Source: Chondrus crispus
Lineage: Eukaryota > Rhodophyta > Florideophyceae > Gigartinales > Gigartinaceae
Assembly: GCF_000350225.1 (NCBI RefSeq)
Contig: NW_005179220.1
Coordinates: forward strand, 20,633 to 84,632
DNA length: 64,000 nt
Direction: 5' to 3'
Part shown: positions 32,349-42,054 of the stretch, one piece after another
Layout of the letters: every line of letters starts with the position of its first letter
How positions within the stretch are numbered: the stretch's first letter is position 1
Translations under genes and position numbers: made by a program
Notes under the pieces: model-generated
What the model was told of the DNA's origin: nothing
The model's database searches: none
What the model saw: only the letters and a program-made list of their open reading frames with translations

Positions 32349-33115
32349 CATTACATTACAGTATTAACATTACTGTACTACTGTGAAGTTACGCTGGGCG
32401 GGCTGACGTTGCAACGAGTGAGATAGGTGATTGTCGGCGAGATCAGAAGGCACAATGCCCGAAAGTTGCTGGTTCCTTTGTTTAATTCGGTGCCCATTTT
32501 TTCCTAGCGCATGTTCTCGTATGTCTATCTTTTATACCGCTCGTGCTAATCGCTTTTCCGCGTCAATTTCGTTTATGCGCGCTGTGTCGCGTTCGCAAGC
32601 AATCAGTGGCATTGCCTCTGTCCGCAAGAAAGGTTCGGCGCCCTATCCGTTCTAGCTTTGTGCATTTATGCGTCCGCTTTATGCTGTGTTCCATTTAGGT
32701 AGCATGCGACCCTTGGCGTTCGTGGCATTGCTTACGAGGGCTCGACATTTCATTAAAACGGCGTTGGCCTCTTGCATTCGTGGCGTTGCTTCAGAGGGCG
32801 CGGCATTTGCATTAAAGGGCGCGGCATTTGCACCAAAGGGCGCGTGCTGTACATACTGATATAATCAAGAAGCGCGTGGTTCGTGTGAGCCCTAATTGGC
32901 TATCTCTTATTGAAGCCTCTGACAACTACTAGGACACCGCGCTGTCTTTTTAAAAATAAAGTTAATCCGTTTCGATAGACTCTACTGTACGACTGTACAG
33001 TAGAGTCTACGGTAGCGTCTATCGAAATCGTCTACGGCCCGTAGACGTACAGTAATAAAGTAAAAATAGAAATCGTCCACGTCGACACGTGAAAACAATT
33101 ACAATTCGCACATTT
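32349..33115. other. Non-coding stretch
   Basis: No gene supported. Near 32770-32850 GGCGTTGGCCTCTTGCATTC, GGGCGCGGCATTTGCATTAA and GGGCGCGGCATTTGCACCAA form short degenerate direct repeats. The region ends with a nested hairpin, listed separately. Confidence 0.4.
32970..33024. repeat. Nested hairpin
   Basis: The inner stem is 32976-32990 paired with 32995-33009, 15 bp perfect around the loop GACT. The outer stem pairs TTTCGATAGAC (32970-32980) with GTCTATCGAAA (about 33014-33024). The upstream CTGTCTTTTTAAAAATAAAG...TTTCGATAGAC block resembles 5060-5092. Confidence 0.7.
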
Positions 33116-34123
33116 TCATCTTATGACACCGCTTGGTCGCATGCGCACTGCGCCACCACTGCAATCTGATCGCCCCACCAGAACACGGCGAGCGGCCCGT
33201 CGTGACACTCGTCCGGCTCCTTCTCGTCGCACATCCGCCCGCGCCTGAACATCGCGCCGACGTGCCCCGCAGAGATGATCGCGTGCTGGAACCGCCGGCG
33301 CACACGCGCGCGGTCCATCGCGCCCCCATCGCCCTCCTGCAGCGCCACCCCCGCCTTTAGCAGCCCGTCGCATTGCCGGCGCGCGCCAGCGCCGCGGCGT
33401 ACAACCGCCGCAGGTGCTTGCGCGCGTGCAGCAGGAGCGCGAGCGCCGGGAGGCGCGGGAAGGGCCGCAGCATGCGCCGCGGACGGCGGCGGAGCAGGCG
33501 CATGCGGGAGAGGGAGCAGGCCAGCGGGTGCGAGGCGCGCCTTTTCCATCCGCGCTGGGCGTCCCGACGATGCCAATGTCGAGAGCATGTAGATACGCGC
33601 TCTGGGCAACGGGGATTGGGACTGCCGTGCTGGCATCCCACACGACTGCGAGGAACAAGTAGGGGCCGGACGCGTTCTCTGTTGCTGAGATGAGAAACTC
33701 GCCATATCGCCCTGCGCATCAACTTTGCACATCACCACCCGCGTCCTTTTCCGCGTGTAGTGGGCGTCGTGCATCACTGTCGGCAGAGCAATTAGCCTCG
33801 CGCGACCTCCACCGTTCGCCGCACCACCGCCTGCAGGTCCCCGGCCCACAGCGTTTCGGCTGGATCCCCTTGAGGGGCACACACGCAGTCACGGCTTCTT
33901 TGAATGCCTTGCCGATTTGGATGGACACAGGACATCCGGGTCGTACCGCCGCTGCGGTGATACTGTACCTAGACGACAATTGCCCTCCCACGTGACTACT
34001 TTTTCTTGAACAGAAGGTGAAAATATTACCTTTGCTGCTGTGCTTAACTCCAGCGTTGCGGAAGAGTGCAGTCTTGTTCCCGTCTGTCTTAGAAAGCCTG
34101 GCGCTGAGCCTCTTTTCGCGCAA
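33116..34123 (-). pseudogene. Decayed G+C-rich coding remnant, family unknown
   Basis: Minus-strand frames switch along this stretch: 34123-33719 (KAFKEAVTACVPLKGIQPKR), then MHDAHYTRKRTRVVMCKVD near 33780, then YLFLAVVWDASTAVPIPV and AYLHALDIGIVGTPSADGKG near 33600, then LLHARKHLRRLYAAALARAG near 33410, then RRFQHAIISAGHVGAMFRRG and DGPLAVFWWGDQIAVVAQCA near 33130-33290. The pieces read like one globular protein broken by several frameshifts. The opposite-strand ORFs are Arg/Ala-rich shadows. I do not recognise the family; a degenerate host or transposon gene are both possible. Confidence 0.35.
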
Positions 34124-34264
34124 GCTTGAAACGGTTCGTACTGGTTTCTTTGGTACACAACGCCCATTTTAATCGGGCAACTGGTTGGTACAACTGTATA
34201 GATCCTGAATTGTTTCAGAGAATTCAATGCAGCTACAGTATTCCGAAGTTTTGCAGCGTTATGT

Positions 34265-34385
34265 GAAGAATCGTAATCCGCCCCAGGGGGGCTTTCTCTA
34301 CTCGTCGCCGCCGCCTCGTGTGTCAAAATACGGCAGATGACAGACCATGTTCCGGACAGTCTGACCTTGCGGTCCGCCATTACGT
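34265..34385 (+). repeat. Dispersed repeat, copy 2 (partner at 1446-1570)
   Basis: Same block order as the copy near 1.5 kb: GAATCGTAATCC, CTCGTCGCCGCCGCC, GACAGAC, GGACAGTCTGACC, TTGCGGTCCG. Boundaries unknown. Confidence 0.5.
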
Positions 34386-34453
34386 TGAGGAAATCGTTTC
34401 CCAAATGACTTACCTACCCCCCTCGAGGGGCATCTACTATAGTTTCAATAATA

Positions 34454-34506
34454 TTGTCCTCATGACAGGGAGGGCTATATTATAACCCTCCCTGTCATGA
34501 GGACAA
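34454..34506. repeat. Perfect 21-bp inverted repeat
   Basis: 34454-34474 pairs exactly with 34486-34506 around an 11-base A+T-rich loop. The outer ends, TTGTCCTCAT and ATGAGGACAA, recall the CCTCATATGAGGACAA word at about 31614-31629. It sits 65 bp upstream of copia B. It may be a small foldback element or an RNA hairpin. Confidence 0.8.
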
Positions 34507-34571
34507 CGTCCGACCGGATGGGCAACCACCCAAGACAGTTTCTGATTGAGGTTCCCGGTGAGCGCTCCCGG

Positions 34572-35025
34572 TGTTAGACTTATTGACTAGACTACAGTAG
34601 ATATCACACTTCTATGTTATCAATATCAATTCAGGGATTATGTAGGCTACATTTAGCTATCAATTATAGAGTCCCTTAAGGACGTGCCACTTACAATTCT
34701 ACATGTTTTAGGGTGTAACCGTTTAGACATATTTCGTGGGTGGCGCAACCTCCCTTTTATGGTAGTGCGCCTACTTTTGTTGTAGAGTCAATAGGACTAT
34801 AAAGCCAGGTCGAAGACGCTACTCATCTTCGACCTCAGCACATTCGATCACCTGGACCATCAACCCGACAACCCCGTCCCCTGACCGTGCTCACCTCCTG
34901 TAGCGGTTCCGAGGCAATAGCCTGCCGCTCTTCCCCCTCCCTTTAAGGTAACCCTATTTACCACTCTTTTACCCTTTACTAAAATCCCCTCCGGACCGCC
35001 CCCCTTTTCGGTCGGTCTCCCGACA
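34572..35025 (+). repeat. Copia B 5' LTR
   Basis: 454 bp. TATAAA at 34798-34803. Directly after it, 34807-34885 (79 nt) has no similarity to the matching 78 nt of the 3' LTR, although flanking sequence is nearly identical. The block starts with a perfect 10-bp hairpin, AGGTCGAAGA/TCTTCGACCT (34807-34835). A 5-base insertion (TGTAG) lies just after the block. Confidence 0.92.
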
Positions 35026-35298
35026 CTTATAAGTTTACAGAACCGCCGCCCCGTTTGGTCCTGCCCCGTCCCTGGAATAAGGCCCGCCTTAACTAGCCGT
35101 CGAATGAACTCGTTTGCGCCTCCGGAATAAGGCCGCCTTATTCAATCAGCCGAATTGGAAATCAAGAATTTTTTTACAAGAAACAATTTTGTCCCTAACG
35201 TTCACTGTAATAATTACTGTCTAATTTTACTGCGGACGTTATACATTTGGGCGTACTGGACGACATACTGTACGCCTGGCGCATTAGCGCAGTTGTTA

Positions 35299-35969
35299 AT
35301 GGCACGGGTAAAGCGCCCTACCAACCACCCCAACGTAATTCGGGAACGCCGCATCGCCGCCGCCGCCGCCCTCGTTACCGCGGCCGCATCCCTACCGCCG
35401 TATCACGGCACTCCGTCTACGCGCTCAAGCTCGCCGCTCCGTGTCTGTCCGTCCGCATCCGCTTCCCCACCGCCAATTGCCTACATCTCCCGAACGCCCC
35501 CCGCGGCGATACCACTCCACCTGTATCGCCTGTCCAGCTTGAGGGCTGCGCCTCTCATTCTACGCTGTTTACGGCCCCCCGCCTCGTCGATATAGACGCA
35601 GTAGAAGCTTGGGAGGAGGAAACTTCTACCGCCGCTGCGCCGTCTCTCGACCTCGACGAGGGCCGCGCACTTACCATCTGCCGCGTAGCTACTCAGCGCG
35701 CACGACGTAGAGCAAATCCCCCTCGCCGCCGTCCTACGCAATACCTCTGCCGCCCTTGCGCTCGCACCTTTACGAGTTATCGTCATTGCCGAGTACACGA
35801 AGCTGGTCAACCACATCAGCGGGTAGTTTCTGCAGCATCATACCCACGCGAAAAATTACACTGCAAGGTTTGTGTCAAGCGCTTTGCTAACGCACACGAC
35901 GCAGACCAGCATTCCGCCGGCACTATCCATCACCGCACCCTCCGCAAGCTGCGCACTATCCAGAAGTAA
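35299..35969 (+). pseudogene. Copia B upstream ORF: two-C2H2-finger protein (frameshifted)
   Basis: The probable start is ATG 35299 (MARVKRPTNHPNVIRERR), similar to copia A's MPLKRPGPYNPQ. The finger-bearing frame is different (open 35247-35969), so a frameshift lies between, perhaps in the GCC run near 35355-35370. The finger frame has a Pro/Arg-rich middle, an acidic segment (DIDAVEAWEEE), a basic tract (RARRRANPPRRRPTQ), then CRPC...H-x5-H and CKVC...H-x5-H. Both fingers are CX2CX12HX5H, identical in spacing to copia A. It ends 408 bp before gag. I infer an element-encoded nucleic-acid-binding accessory protein. Confidence 0.6.
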
Positions 35970-36065
35970 TTGGAAATTGTTTGGCCAAACTGTAATTGTT
36001 AAAATTTTCTAAAGTTTTTACAATATTTGAAAGGGACACTTGTCACTGAAGAATTTTTTCGGCGC

Positions 36066-36300
36066 CACCACGCACCCACGTGTGCTTACCCGCCACGCAC
36101 ACACGTGATGTCACTGGGCACGCAACCACGTGTAACTGCGTGCACACGCAACCACGTGTTACTACACGCACACCCACCCGCGTGTTCATATCGACTAGGC
36201 ATACACGCATACTACTATTGAACACCTACACACGTGTCTACAATACCCCCAAGGGTACAAAACACCACACGTTTACACGTAGTACACACACCACGTACCA
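36066..36300 (+). promoter_or_regulatory. CACGTG (E-box) cluster between finger ORF and gag of copia B
   Basis: About 235 bp dominated by CACACG/ACACGTG words, with five exact CACGTG palindromes (for example CCCACGTGTG, ACACACGTGATG, AACCACGTGTAA, AACCACGTGTTA, CACACGTGTCT). CACGTG is the bHLH/bZIP core site. Copia A's equivalent spacer lacks it, but the gypsy B LTR has similar words. It could be an internal promoter or simply simple-sequence drift. Confidence 0.45.
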
Positions 36301-36376
36301 CAGGAACATTTTTTGACGTTAACGTTCGCGTTTAGCCCGGATCCATTTTATCTATTATTTTGCAATAATTTTTAAT

Positions 36377-37918
36377 ATGGCTACTCAAAATGGAATCCGA
36401 GATGCTTTAACAAGTTATGAACCCCGATCCATGATTCAATGCGATGTAAAGGCTACAATAGCCCTGCATGTAATGGCGGACCCCCAACCTGACCCCAATG
36501 TTTGTTGTAGTAACCTTCGTGCTGACCTTCCCCCCGAAGTTCTATACGCAAGGGAAATGTTACGAGGCCCTACTGTGTTATATCGACTTATCCGTGATTA
36601 CCTTGTGGTCAAAGGATTGTCATACACCCCGCACCCTACTACCAACCGTAATTCTCACGGTCTGGTAAACATGCTATATGTCGATGACACTGACCGTATC
36701 CTCGCCAATCAAGGTCTCACCAGTTCCGCCTCCGGGTCGACACAAGGAAGCACTCAATCGTTTCTGCCGACAGTTGAAGCCCCGAACTCCAAGATTGCTC
36801 ACAATATTTCGTCAAGATTCAAAAAAGAGGACCGGTACACTGGAAAAATCGGAGAAGATATTCATGACGCAATCAACAACTATCGCAATTGTGCTGAAGA
36901 TTTCCACTTAAGTGACGAGCAAATGCTCCGATTCTTCCATAACGTTTTTGATGGTAAAGCGAAAAGATATTATCGCTCTCACGTCATCCAACATGCCCAA
37001 GACTTCAATTCTGCTACTTTACTCATGGTTAACGAGTTCAATAGCCTGACACGACAAAATAGAGTTCGTAAACTCCTCCAAAATCTCCGACTTTCCCGAA
37101 TTTTGGAGACGAAAAGAATCCCTGTGTCAGAAGCATTGGAAGGACTTCGTGAAACAATCACAAAGTACACCCCACAAGGTCCTCCCACGCACCAATCGGA
37201 ACAAGACAAAACGGAATATCTGCACGATGCTGTGATTGGAGTCGAGTGGACTAAGAGTGTATTAACACAAAGTTTGGCTGCCATACCCCCCTGGACATTT
37301 CAACAGCTCTATACTGCCCTTGATGCCGCTTGGCTACAAGAGCAGAAGCAGAAAGAAGGACGCCGCCGTGATCAGCTTGGCATTTCCCGTACCCAGCCCT
37401 TGCCTTCCATCCCTGGTATTCACTTTCAACGTCAGAACACGTATGGCATCCCCCGCCGCCCTGGTTCCGCTTCTTCAAATCCAAGAACTCCATATCCTCC
37501 CCAACGTTTCTCCCACAACCCCGCCCAGATCCAGAATGGTACGGGTCGTTTCGGTAATATACGTGCTTGCCACAATTGTGGAAGCAAATATCACCTCATT
37601 AGGGACTGTCCTAAACCTATGGCTCTCAGAAAGAATGTCAGCCATATGTTACAGACCAGACCAGCCAAGCGAATCCTATACGAGCTCTGCGAGCAAGCAG
37701 AACATGCCTTAGGTGCGTATGAGATCGACTTTACTGCCTTCACGGACGACCAGGCACAACATGACCCCGGTGAAGTCATTCTCACCAATGGCACCCTCAA
37801 CGATGATGATGACTTCGCCGATCAGGCTGTTACTCATCATCAAGTCGCTCACACGCCAATCAAAGAGGAAGAAGTACTGTGGGACACTGTAGATAGCCTG
37901 GATCCAATGGATTTTTAA
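36377..37918 (+). CDS. gag: Copia B gag, intact
   Basis: 513 residues from ATG 36377, collinear with copia A gag: an N-terminal segment (IQCDVKATIALHVMADPQPD against INVRATIFMHLSADPQP), the capsid core (IAHNISSRFKKEDRYTGKIG, FHNVFDGKAKRYYRSH, FNSLTRQNRVRKLLQNLRLS, EALEGLRETITKYTPQGP), and the CCHC knuckle CHNCGSKYHLIRDC near residue 397. The acidic tail ends LDPMDF-stop. It forms the particle shell and packages RNA. Pol follows in the -1 frame from the last two codons. Confidence 0.9.
   Translation: MATQNGIRDALTSYEPRSMIQCDVKATIALHVMADPQPDPNVCCSNLRADLPPEVLYAREMLRGPTVLYRLIRDYLVVKGLSYTPHPTTNRNSHGLVNMLYVDDTDRILANQGLTSSASGSTQGSTQSFLPTVEAPNSKIAHNISSRFKKEDRYTGKIGEDIHDAINNYRNCAEDFHLSDEQMLRFFHNVFDGKAKRYYRSHVIQHAQDFNSATLLMVNEFNSLTRQNRVRKLLQNLRLSRILETKRIPVSEALEGLRETITKYTPQGPPTHQSEQDKTEYLHDAVIGVEWTKSVLTQSLAAIPPWTFQQLYTALDAAWLQEQKQKEGRRRDQLGISRTQPLPSIPGIHFQRQNTYGIPRRPGSASSNPRTPYPPQRFSHNPAQIQNGTGRFGNIRACHNCGSKYHLIRDCPKPMALRKNVSHMLQTRPAKRILYELCEQAEHALGAYEIDFTAFTDDQAQHDPGEVILTNGTLNDDDDFADQAVTHHQVAHTPIKEEEVLWDTVDSLDPMDF
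37909..37915 (+). promoter_or_regulatory. Candidate -1 frameshift site, copia B gag-pol
   Basis: G_GAT_TTT followed by the gag stop TAA (37916-37918). A -1 slip enters TTA at 37915, in the frame that is open without a stop through the protease. Same heptamer and position as in copia A and C, with a different stop codon. Confidence 0.65.
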
Positions 37919-40900
37919 GTAGCAGCAGTCAACACCCACAAAGTAAAACAAATTCCTTTGAGACTGTCTGCCGAAAGAAGCGGTGTAAATTCAAAATCTA
38001 CAACACCATCCGGGACCATAGTGTTGCACGAGCTAGGACGACCAACCAGGCACCCAAGTGGGATGGAGCTTGTCTTGACACTGGTGCCCAGCGAACTGTC
38101 GTTGGCCTCGCTCAAGCCAAAGCCTACTGTCGATTCACTGGCACCAAATTCAAGCCCAGGCCGAGCCCGATACACTTCAGGTTCGGTAATGACTCCCAAG
38201 CTTCACTTGGAACCATGAATATATCCATTCCCATTGCTTATTGTTACTTGTCAAGGCCAATGTCCCCTTTCTTATTGGACTTGAACCTCTTGGACAAGTA
38301 CCATATGTTCATTGATAGCGTCAACAACATGCTCCGATCGCCTAAGCTTGGTCTTGACATACCGCTTCGGCGCAAGCTGGGTCACAACTATCTGGTGTGG
38401 GATCACTCCTCCAAAACGCACTTCACCAAAGCCGAACTGATCAAGCTTCATCGCGGTTTTTCCCATCCCACATCAGAGAAACTCATGAATCTGCTTCGCT
38501 TGGCCCGCCCTTTTGAAGCTGATGAGGCCCCAAAGCAGTTTTTCGAGTCTCTGCAAGCTTCTTGTGACACCTGTCAACGCCTTGGCCCCACTCCTGTGCG
38601 TTTTAAAGTATCGCTACCCAATGAACAGGACTTAAAGTTCGGTGACGAATTGTCCATTGACCTGATGTTTCTAGATGGAAAAGCAGTACTTCACGTCATC
38701 GACACCGCCACTAGATTCTCGTCAGCCATCTTTATAGATGCTCATGGCGCCACTTATGGCCAAGGCGTTGAAGGTATTTGGCTAGCCTTCGTCGAAGCGT
38801 GGTGTACCTTGTATACTGGCCTTCCAAATAGACTTCGCGTTGACCAAGGATCCGCATTCACATCTGATCGATGGCGCGAGATAACTGCACAAGCTGGAAT
38901 TCAACTTCGCATATCTGGTGTAAAAGCCCACTCGTCGTTAGGTACTGGAGAACGTCTTCACGGACCGCTGCGAAGGACTTATAGAAAAGTACGAGCGGAC
39001 TTCCCGGACGCCTCTCCGTTCATTCTTTTGAAAATTGCAGTCCAGGCAATGAACGACACAATCGGAGAGAACGGTCTAGTCCCTTCTCTATTAGTCTTCG
39101 GAATTGTTCCGCGCTTCCCAATCATAAGTACGGAAATACCTTCGCAGCGTGAAAGAATACAAATTCTTTCAACTGCGCAGATGGAAATGAACGCAATCAT
39201 CGCAGAACGACGTGTACTTGCTGCTCTGAATCGGAACATCCCTCCAGCCTCCGATCGTGTGTATAATCTTGGAGACAAGATTCTAGTCTTCTCTGAGCAA
39301 GAGAAGCAATGGATTGGTCCATTCCTTGTTTGCAATGTTCACGGACGAATTATAACTGTTCAGAACAGCGAAGGAACTTATCGACAAACGTTCAACGCTT
39401 ATCAAATCAAGCCATACTACGCTTCCCCCGAGTCTATTCTCCACGAGCAAACTGCTCCATTCCGTAGTGGCAAATCCTCAAATCCACCCAATAACGTCCT
39501 TCTTACTGAAGTTATACATCCCAATGATCCTCGTGCACAAAAATTTGATAATGCTAAACGAGAGGAAATAGAAGGACTGATCGAAAGAGGTACTTGGAAG
39601 GTAGTGCTCCGCGATGAAGTTCCAGACAACGCAAACATCTTAAAAGGGACGATTCGTCCTCGCCATAAAAGACTCTGGAACAAACAAGGAAGTATGGAAA
39701 GCCCGATACGTTGTACAAGGCCACAAGAACAAGATGAAACGGTCATTCGTTCAAGACACCTCAACGGCACGACAGTTGAGCGTCAAACTACTTGTCGGTC
39801 TTGCTGCTCTTTTTGACTTTAGACTCTTCTCAACAGATGTCACACAGGCATATTTGCAGAGTACGGAAGAGCTCTCCCGTGATGTCTATGTTAAACCCTC
39901 ATCTGAGTTCGACTTGGATTTTAATCAACTCTTGAAACTACTCAAGCCGTTGTATGGACTAGCCGATAGTGGTGACTACTGGGGTAGAACGTTAAAGCAT
40001 CATCTAGAGAAGGAACTTGGGATGAAGGCCAGTGTAACCGATGCCGCCTTCTTCTTCAAACGAATTAGAGAGAAGCTTACTGGGCTATGTGCTACTTATG
40101 TTGATGACTGTCTACAAGCCGGCACTGAAGAGTTTTGTCAACAGGCCAAGTGTGTCGAAAGGAAATTCAAATGTCGACCGAGGGACTACGACAAGGTCCA
40201 GTTTGCAGGCATTAAGATTGAATCCACACCTAACGGATTCCAAGTACATCAGAAGCACTATATCTCCAAGATTAAGAACATCAGTAAGGAAGCTTCTTTC
40301 AAAGACTTTCGCTCACTTCGTGCCCAACTCTCTTGGGCCACTCAATCCCGTCCGGATATTACATGCTCTATTGCACAGGCAGCTCAGGTTACTGAACAAA
40401 TTTTCAACTCGGACCCCACGAAGTACTGCAAGGGACTAAATTCTGTGGTAAAACATCTCCTTGCCAGTACAGATCAGGTCCTCAAATTCCCTAAATTGGA
40501 CCACAAAAGTCTTCGGTTACAAGTCTATTCCGCTGCATCATACGGAAACAACCTTGACGGATCTTCTCAGTTAGGATATATCATTTTCCTTGCTGATGCA
40601 AATGATAATTGCCAACCATTGTTCTGGTCGTCGCACAAATCCAAACGCGTTTCCAGATCTGTCCTAGGAAGCGAAACAATGGCCTTTGTTGACGCTTTCG
40701 ATATGGCCTTCGCAATGAAAAACGATCTTCACACCATGACATCGCTCGACATTCCGATCGTTATGCTTACGGATAGTCTATCCCTGTTTGATGTTATCAC
40801 TAAAGCAAAGATAACATCCGAAAGGCGACTAACGATCGATGTTAAAGTTGTCAAGGATGCATACCAGAGACACGAACTGCACGCTATAGGCTTCATTCGC

Positions 40901-41020
40901 TCCGAACACAACCCCGCAGATTCTTTGACCAAGGTGAAGAAAAGTGATATACTGATCGAGATGATACAACGGCAAATTCTTACACATCCTATCGAACAGT
41001 GGATCAATCGCAATTCGTGA
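37915..41020 (+). pseudogene. pol: Copia B pol (PR-INT-RT-RNase H), frameshifted
   Basis: Open from 37915 with no early ATG. Protease: ACLDTGAQRTVVGLAQAKAYC near 38067. Around 38250 the ANVPFLIGL strand is readable only in another frame, hinting at a pair of compensating indels. Integrase: ELIKLHRGFSHP and SCDTCQRLGP; catalytic Asp in LSIDLMFLD, Asp in RVDQGSAFTS, Glu in SLGTGERLHGPLRR. One extra base near 39650 shifts the frame before RT (ORFs 38215-39816 and 39734-41020). RT: FSTDVTQAYLQSTEEL and YVDD in LCATYVDDCLQAG. RNase H: VYSAASYGNN, where copia A has YSDASYANN, so the first catalytic Asp is Ala. It ends HPIEQWINRNS, 35 bp before the 3' LTR. Confidence 0.9.
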
Positions 41021-41055
41021 ACACATGACATATGTCACAAAAAAAGTTTGGGAAG

Positions 41056-41502
41056 TGTTAGACTTATTGACTAGACTACAGTAGATATCACACTTTTATG
41101 TTATCAATATCAATTCAGGGATTATGTAGGCTACATTTAGCTATCAATTATAGAGTCCCTTAAGGACGTGCCACTTACAATTCTACATGTTTTAGGGTGT
41201 AACCGTTTAGACATATTTAGTGGGTGGCGCAACCTCCCTTTTATGGTAGTGCGCCTACTTTTGTTGTAGAGTCAATAGGACTATAAAGCCTTCGTATCCC
41301 TCCTGCTCGGAAAACGAGACAGTGCCACGAAAGGCTGTCTCTCGTTACCGAAGAGCGCATGAGACCTTCGTGCTCACCTCCGGTTCCGAGGCAATAGCCT
41401 GCCGCTCTTCCCCCTCCCTTTAAGGTAACCCTATTTACCACCCTTTTACCCTTTACTAAAATCCCCTCCGGACCGCCCCCCTTTTTGGTCGGTCTCCCGA
41501 CA
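41056..41502 (+). repeat. Copia B 3' LTR
   Basis: 447 bp, preceded by the purine-rich AAAAAAAGTTTGGGAAG. TATAAA at 41282-41287. The divergent block is 41291-41368; it contains an imperfect hairpin (AACGAGACAG with CTGTCTCTCGTT). Followed by the TSD CCCGG. Confidence 0.92.
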
Positions 41503-41624
41503 CCCGGCGCCATCTGCAGACATCCGCATCGGACTCATGTAAATTACGGCGAAACCTATCTAAAGAGGTCCCCCCGCGAAGGGGCACCCGTGTACTTGCA
41601 CTGCAATACCCTGCTGTATTCTAG

Positions 41625-41689
41625 AATCACTTCTCACCACAAGTACTGTACCCTTGGGTACCGTACAGTACTTGTGGTGAGAAGTGATT
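41625..41689. repeat. Perfect 27-bp inverted repeat
   Basis: 41625-41651 is the exact reverse complement of 41663-41689, with an 11-base loop that itself has a GTACCC/GGGTAC core. It is outside any LTR element and lies between copia B and the MITE. Possible small RNA precursor, foldback element or cruciform. Confidence 0.85.
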
Positions 41690-42054
41690 TAAAGGTACTC
41701 TTCCTGACCGGGGCAATTTGGGAATCAGGGGCAATTTGGGAATTTTTAGTATTACCCTTCCAGATTCTCAAGAACACGCCGTCGCCATGCTAGCGATAGT
41801 CGTACAAGTTCCTTCGTCCTCCCTCGTTGCCCTGCGATGCAGAAGTCCGGTTACCCTTCGCAGGGTACCCTTCTATGGTCGTACAGTGTACGACTATACA
41901 GGGGTACAGTACTTTTAAATCGAGGGCTAAATGTTGGCATCGGGGGGGCGACAGGGTGTTTTTCTTAACACATAGGGGGGCGATTCTATGGTTTCTCCAG
42001 TATTGGGACACGACACCTAACGACAAAATGACCCTTAATCGAAAGACCACTGTA

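Larger units (their letters stand above)
34567..41507 (+). mobile_element. Copia B: complete Ty1/copia element
   Basis: 6931 bp (34572-41502) flanked by the TSD CCCGG (34567-34571, 41503-41507). LTRs of 454 and 447 bp start TGTTAG and end CCGACA; they agree at about 99% except for one equal-length block that is unrelated between them. Order: LTR, two-finger ORF, gag, PR-INT-RT-RH, LTR, as in copia A, with protein similarity throughout. Lesions: a frameshift in the finger ORF, local frame disturbance in protease, a +1 frameshift at about 39650 between integrase and RT, and loss of the first RNase H Asp. Gag is intact. Confidence 0.93.
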
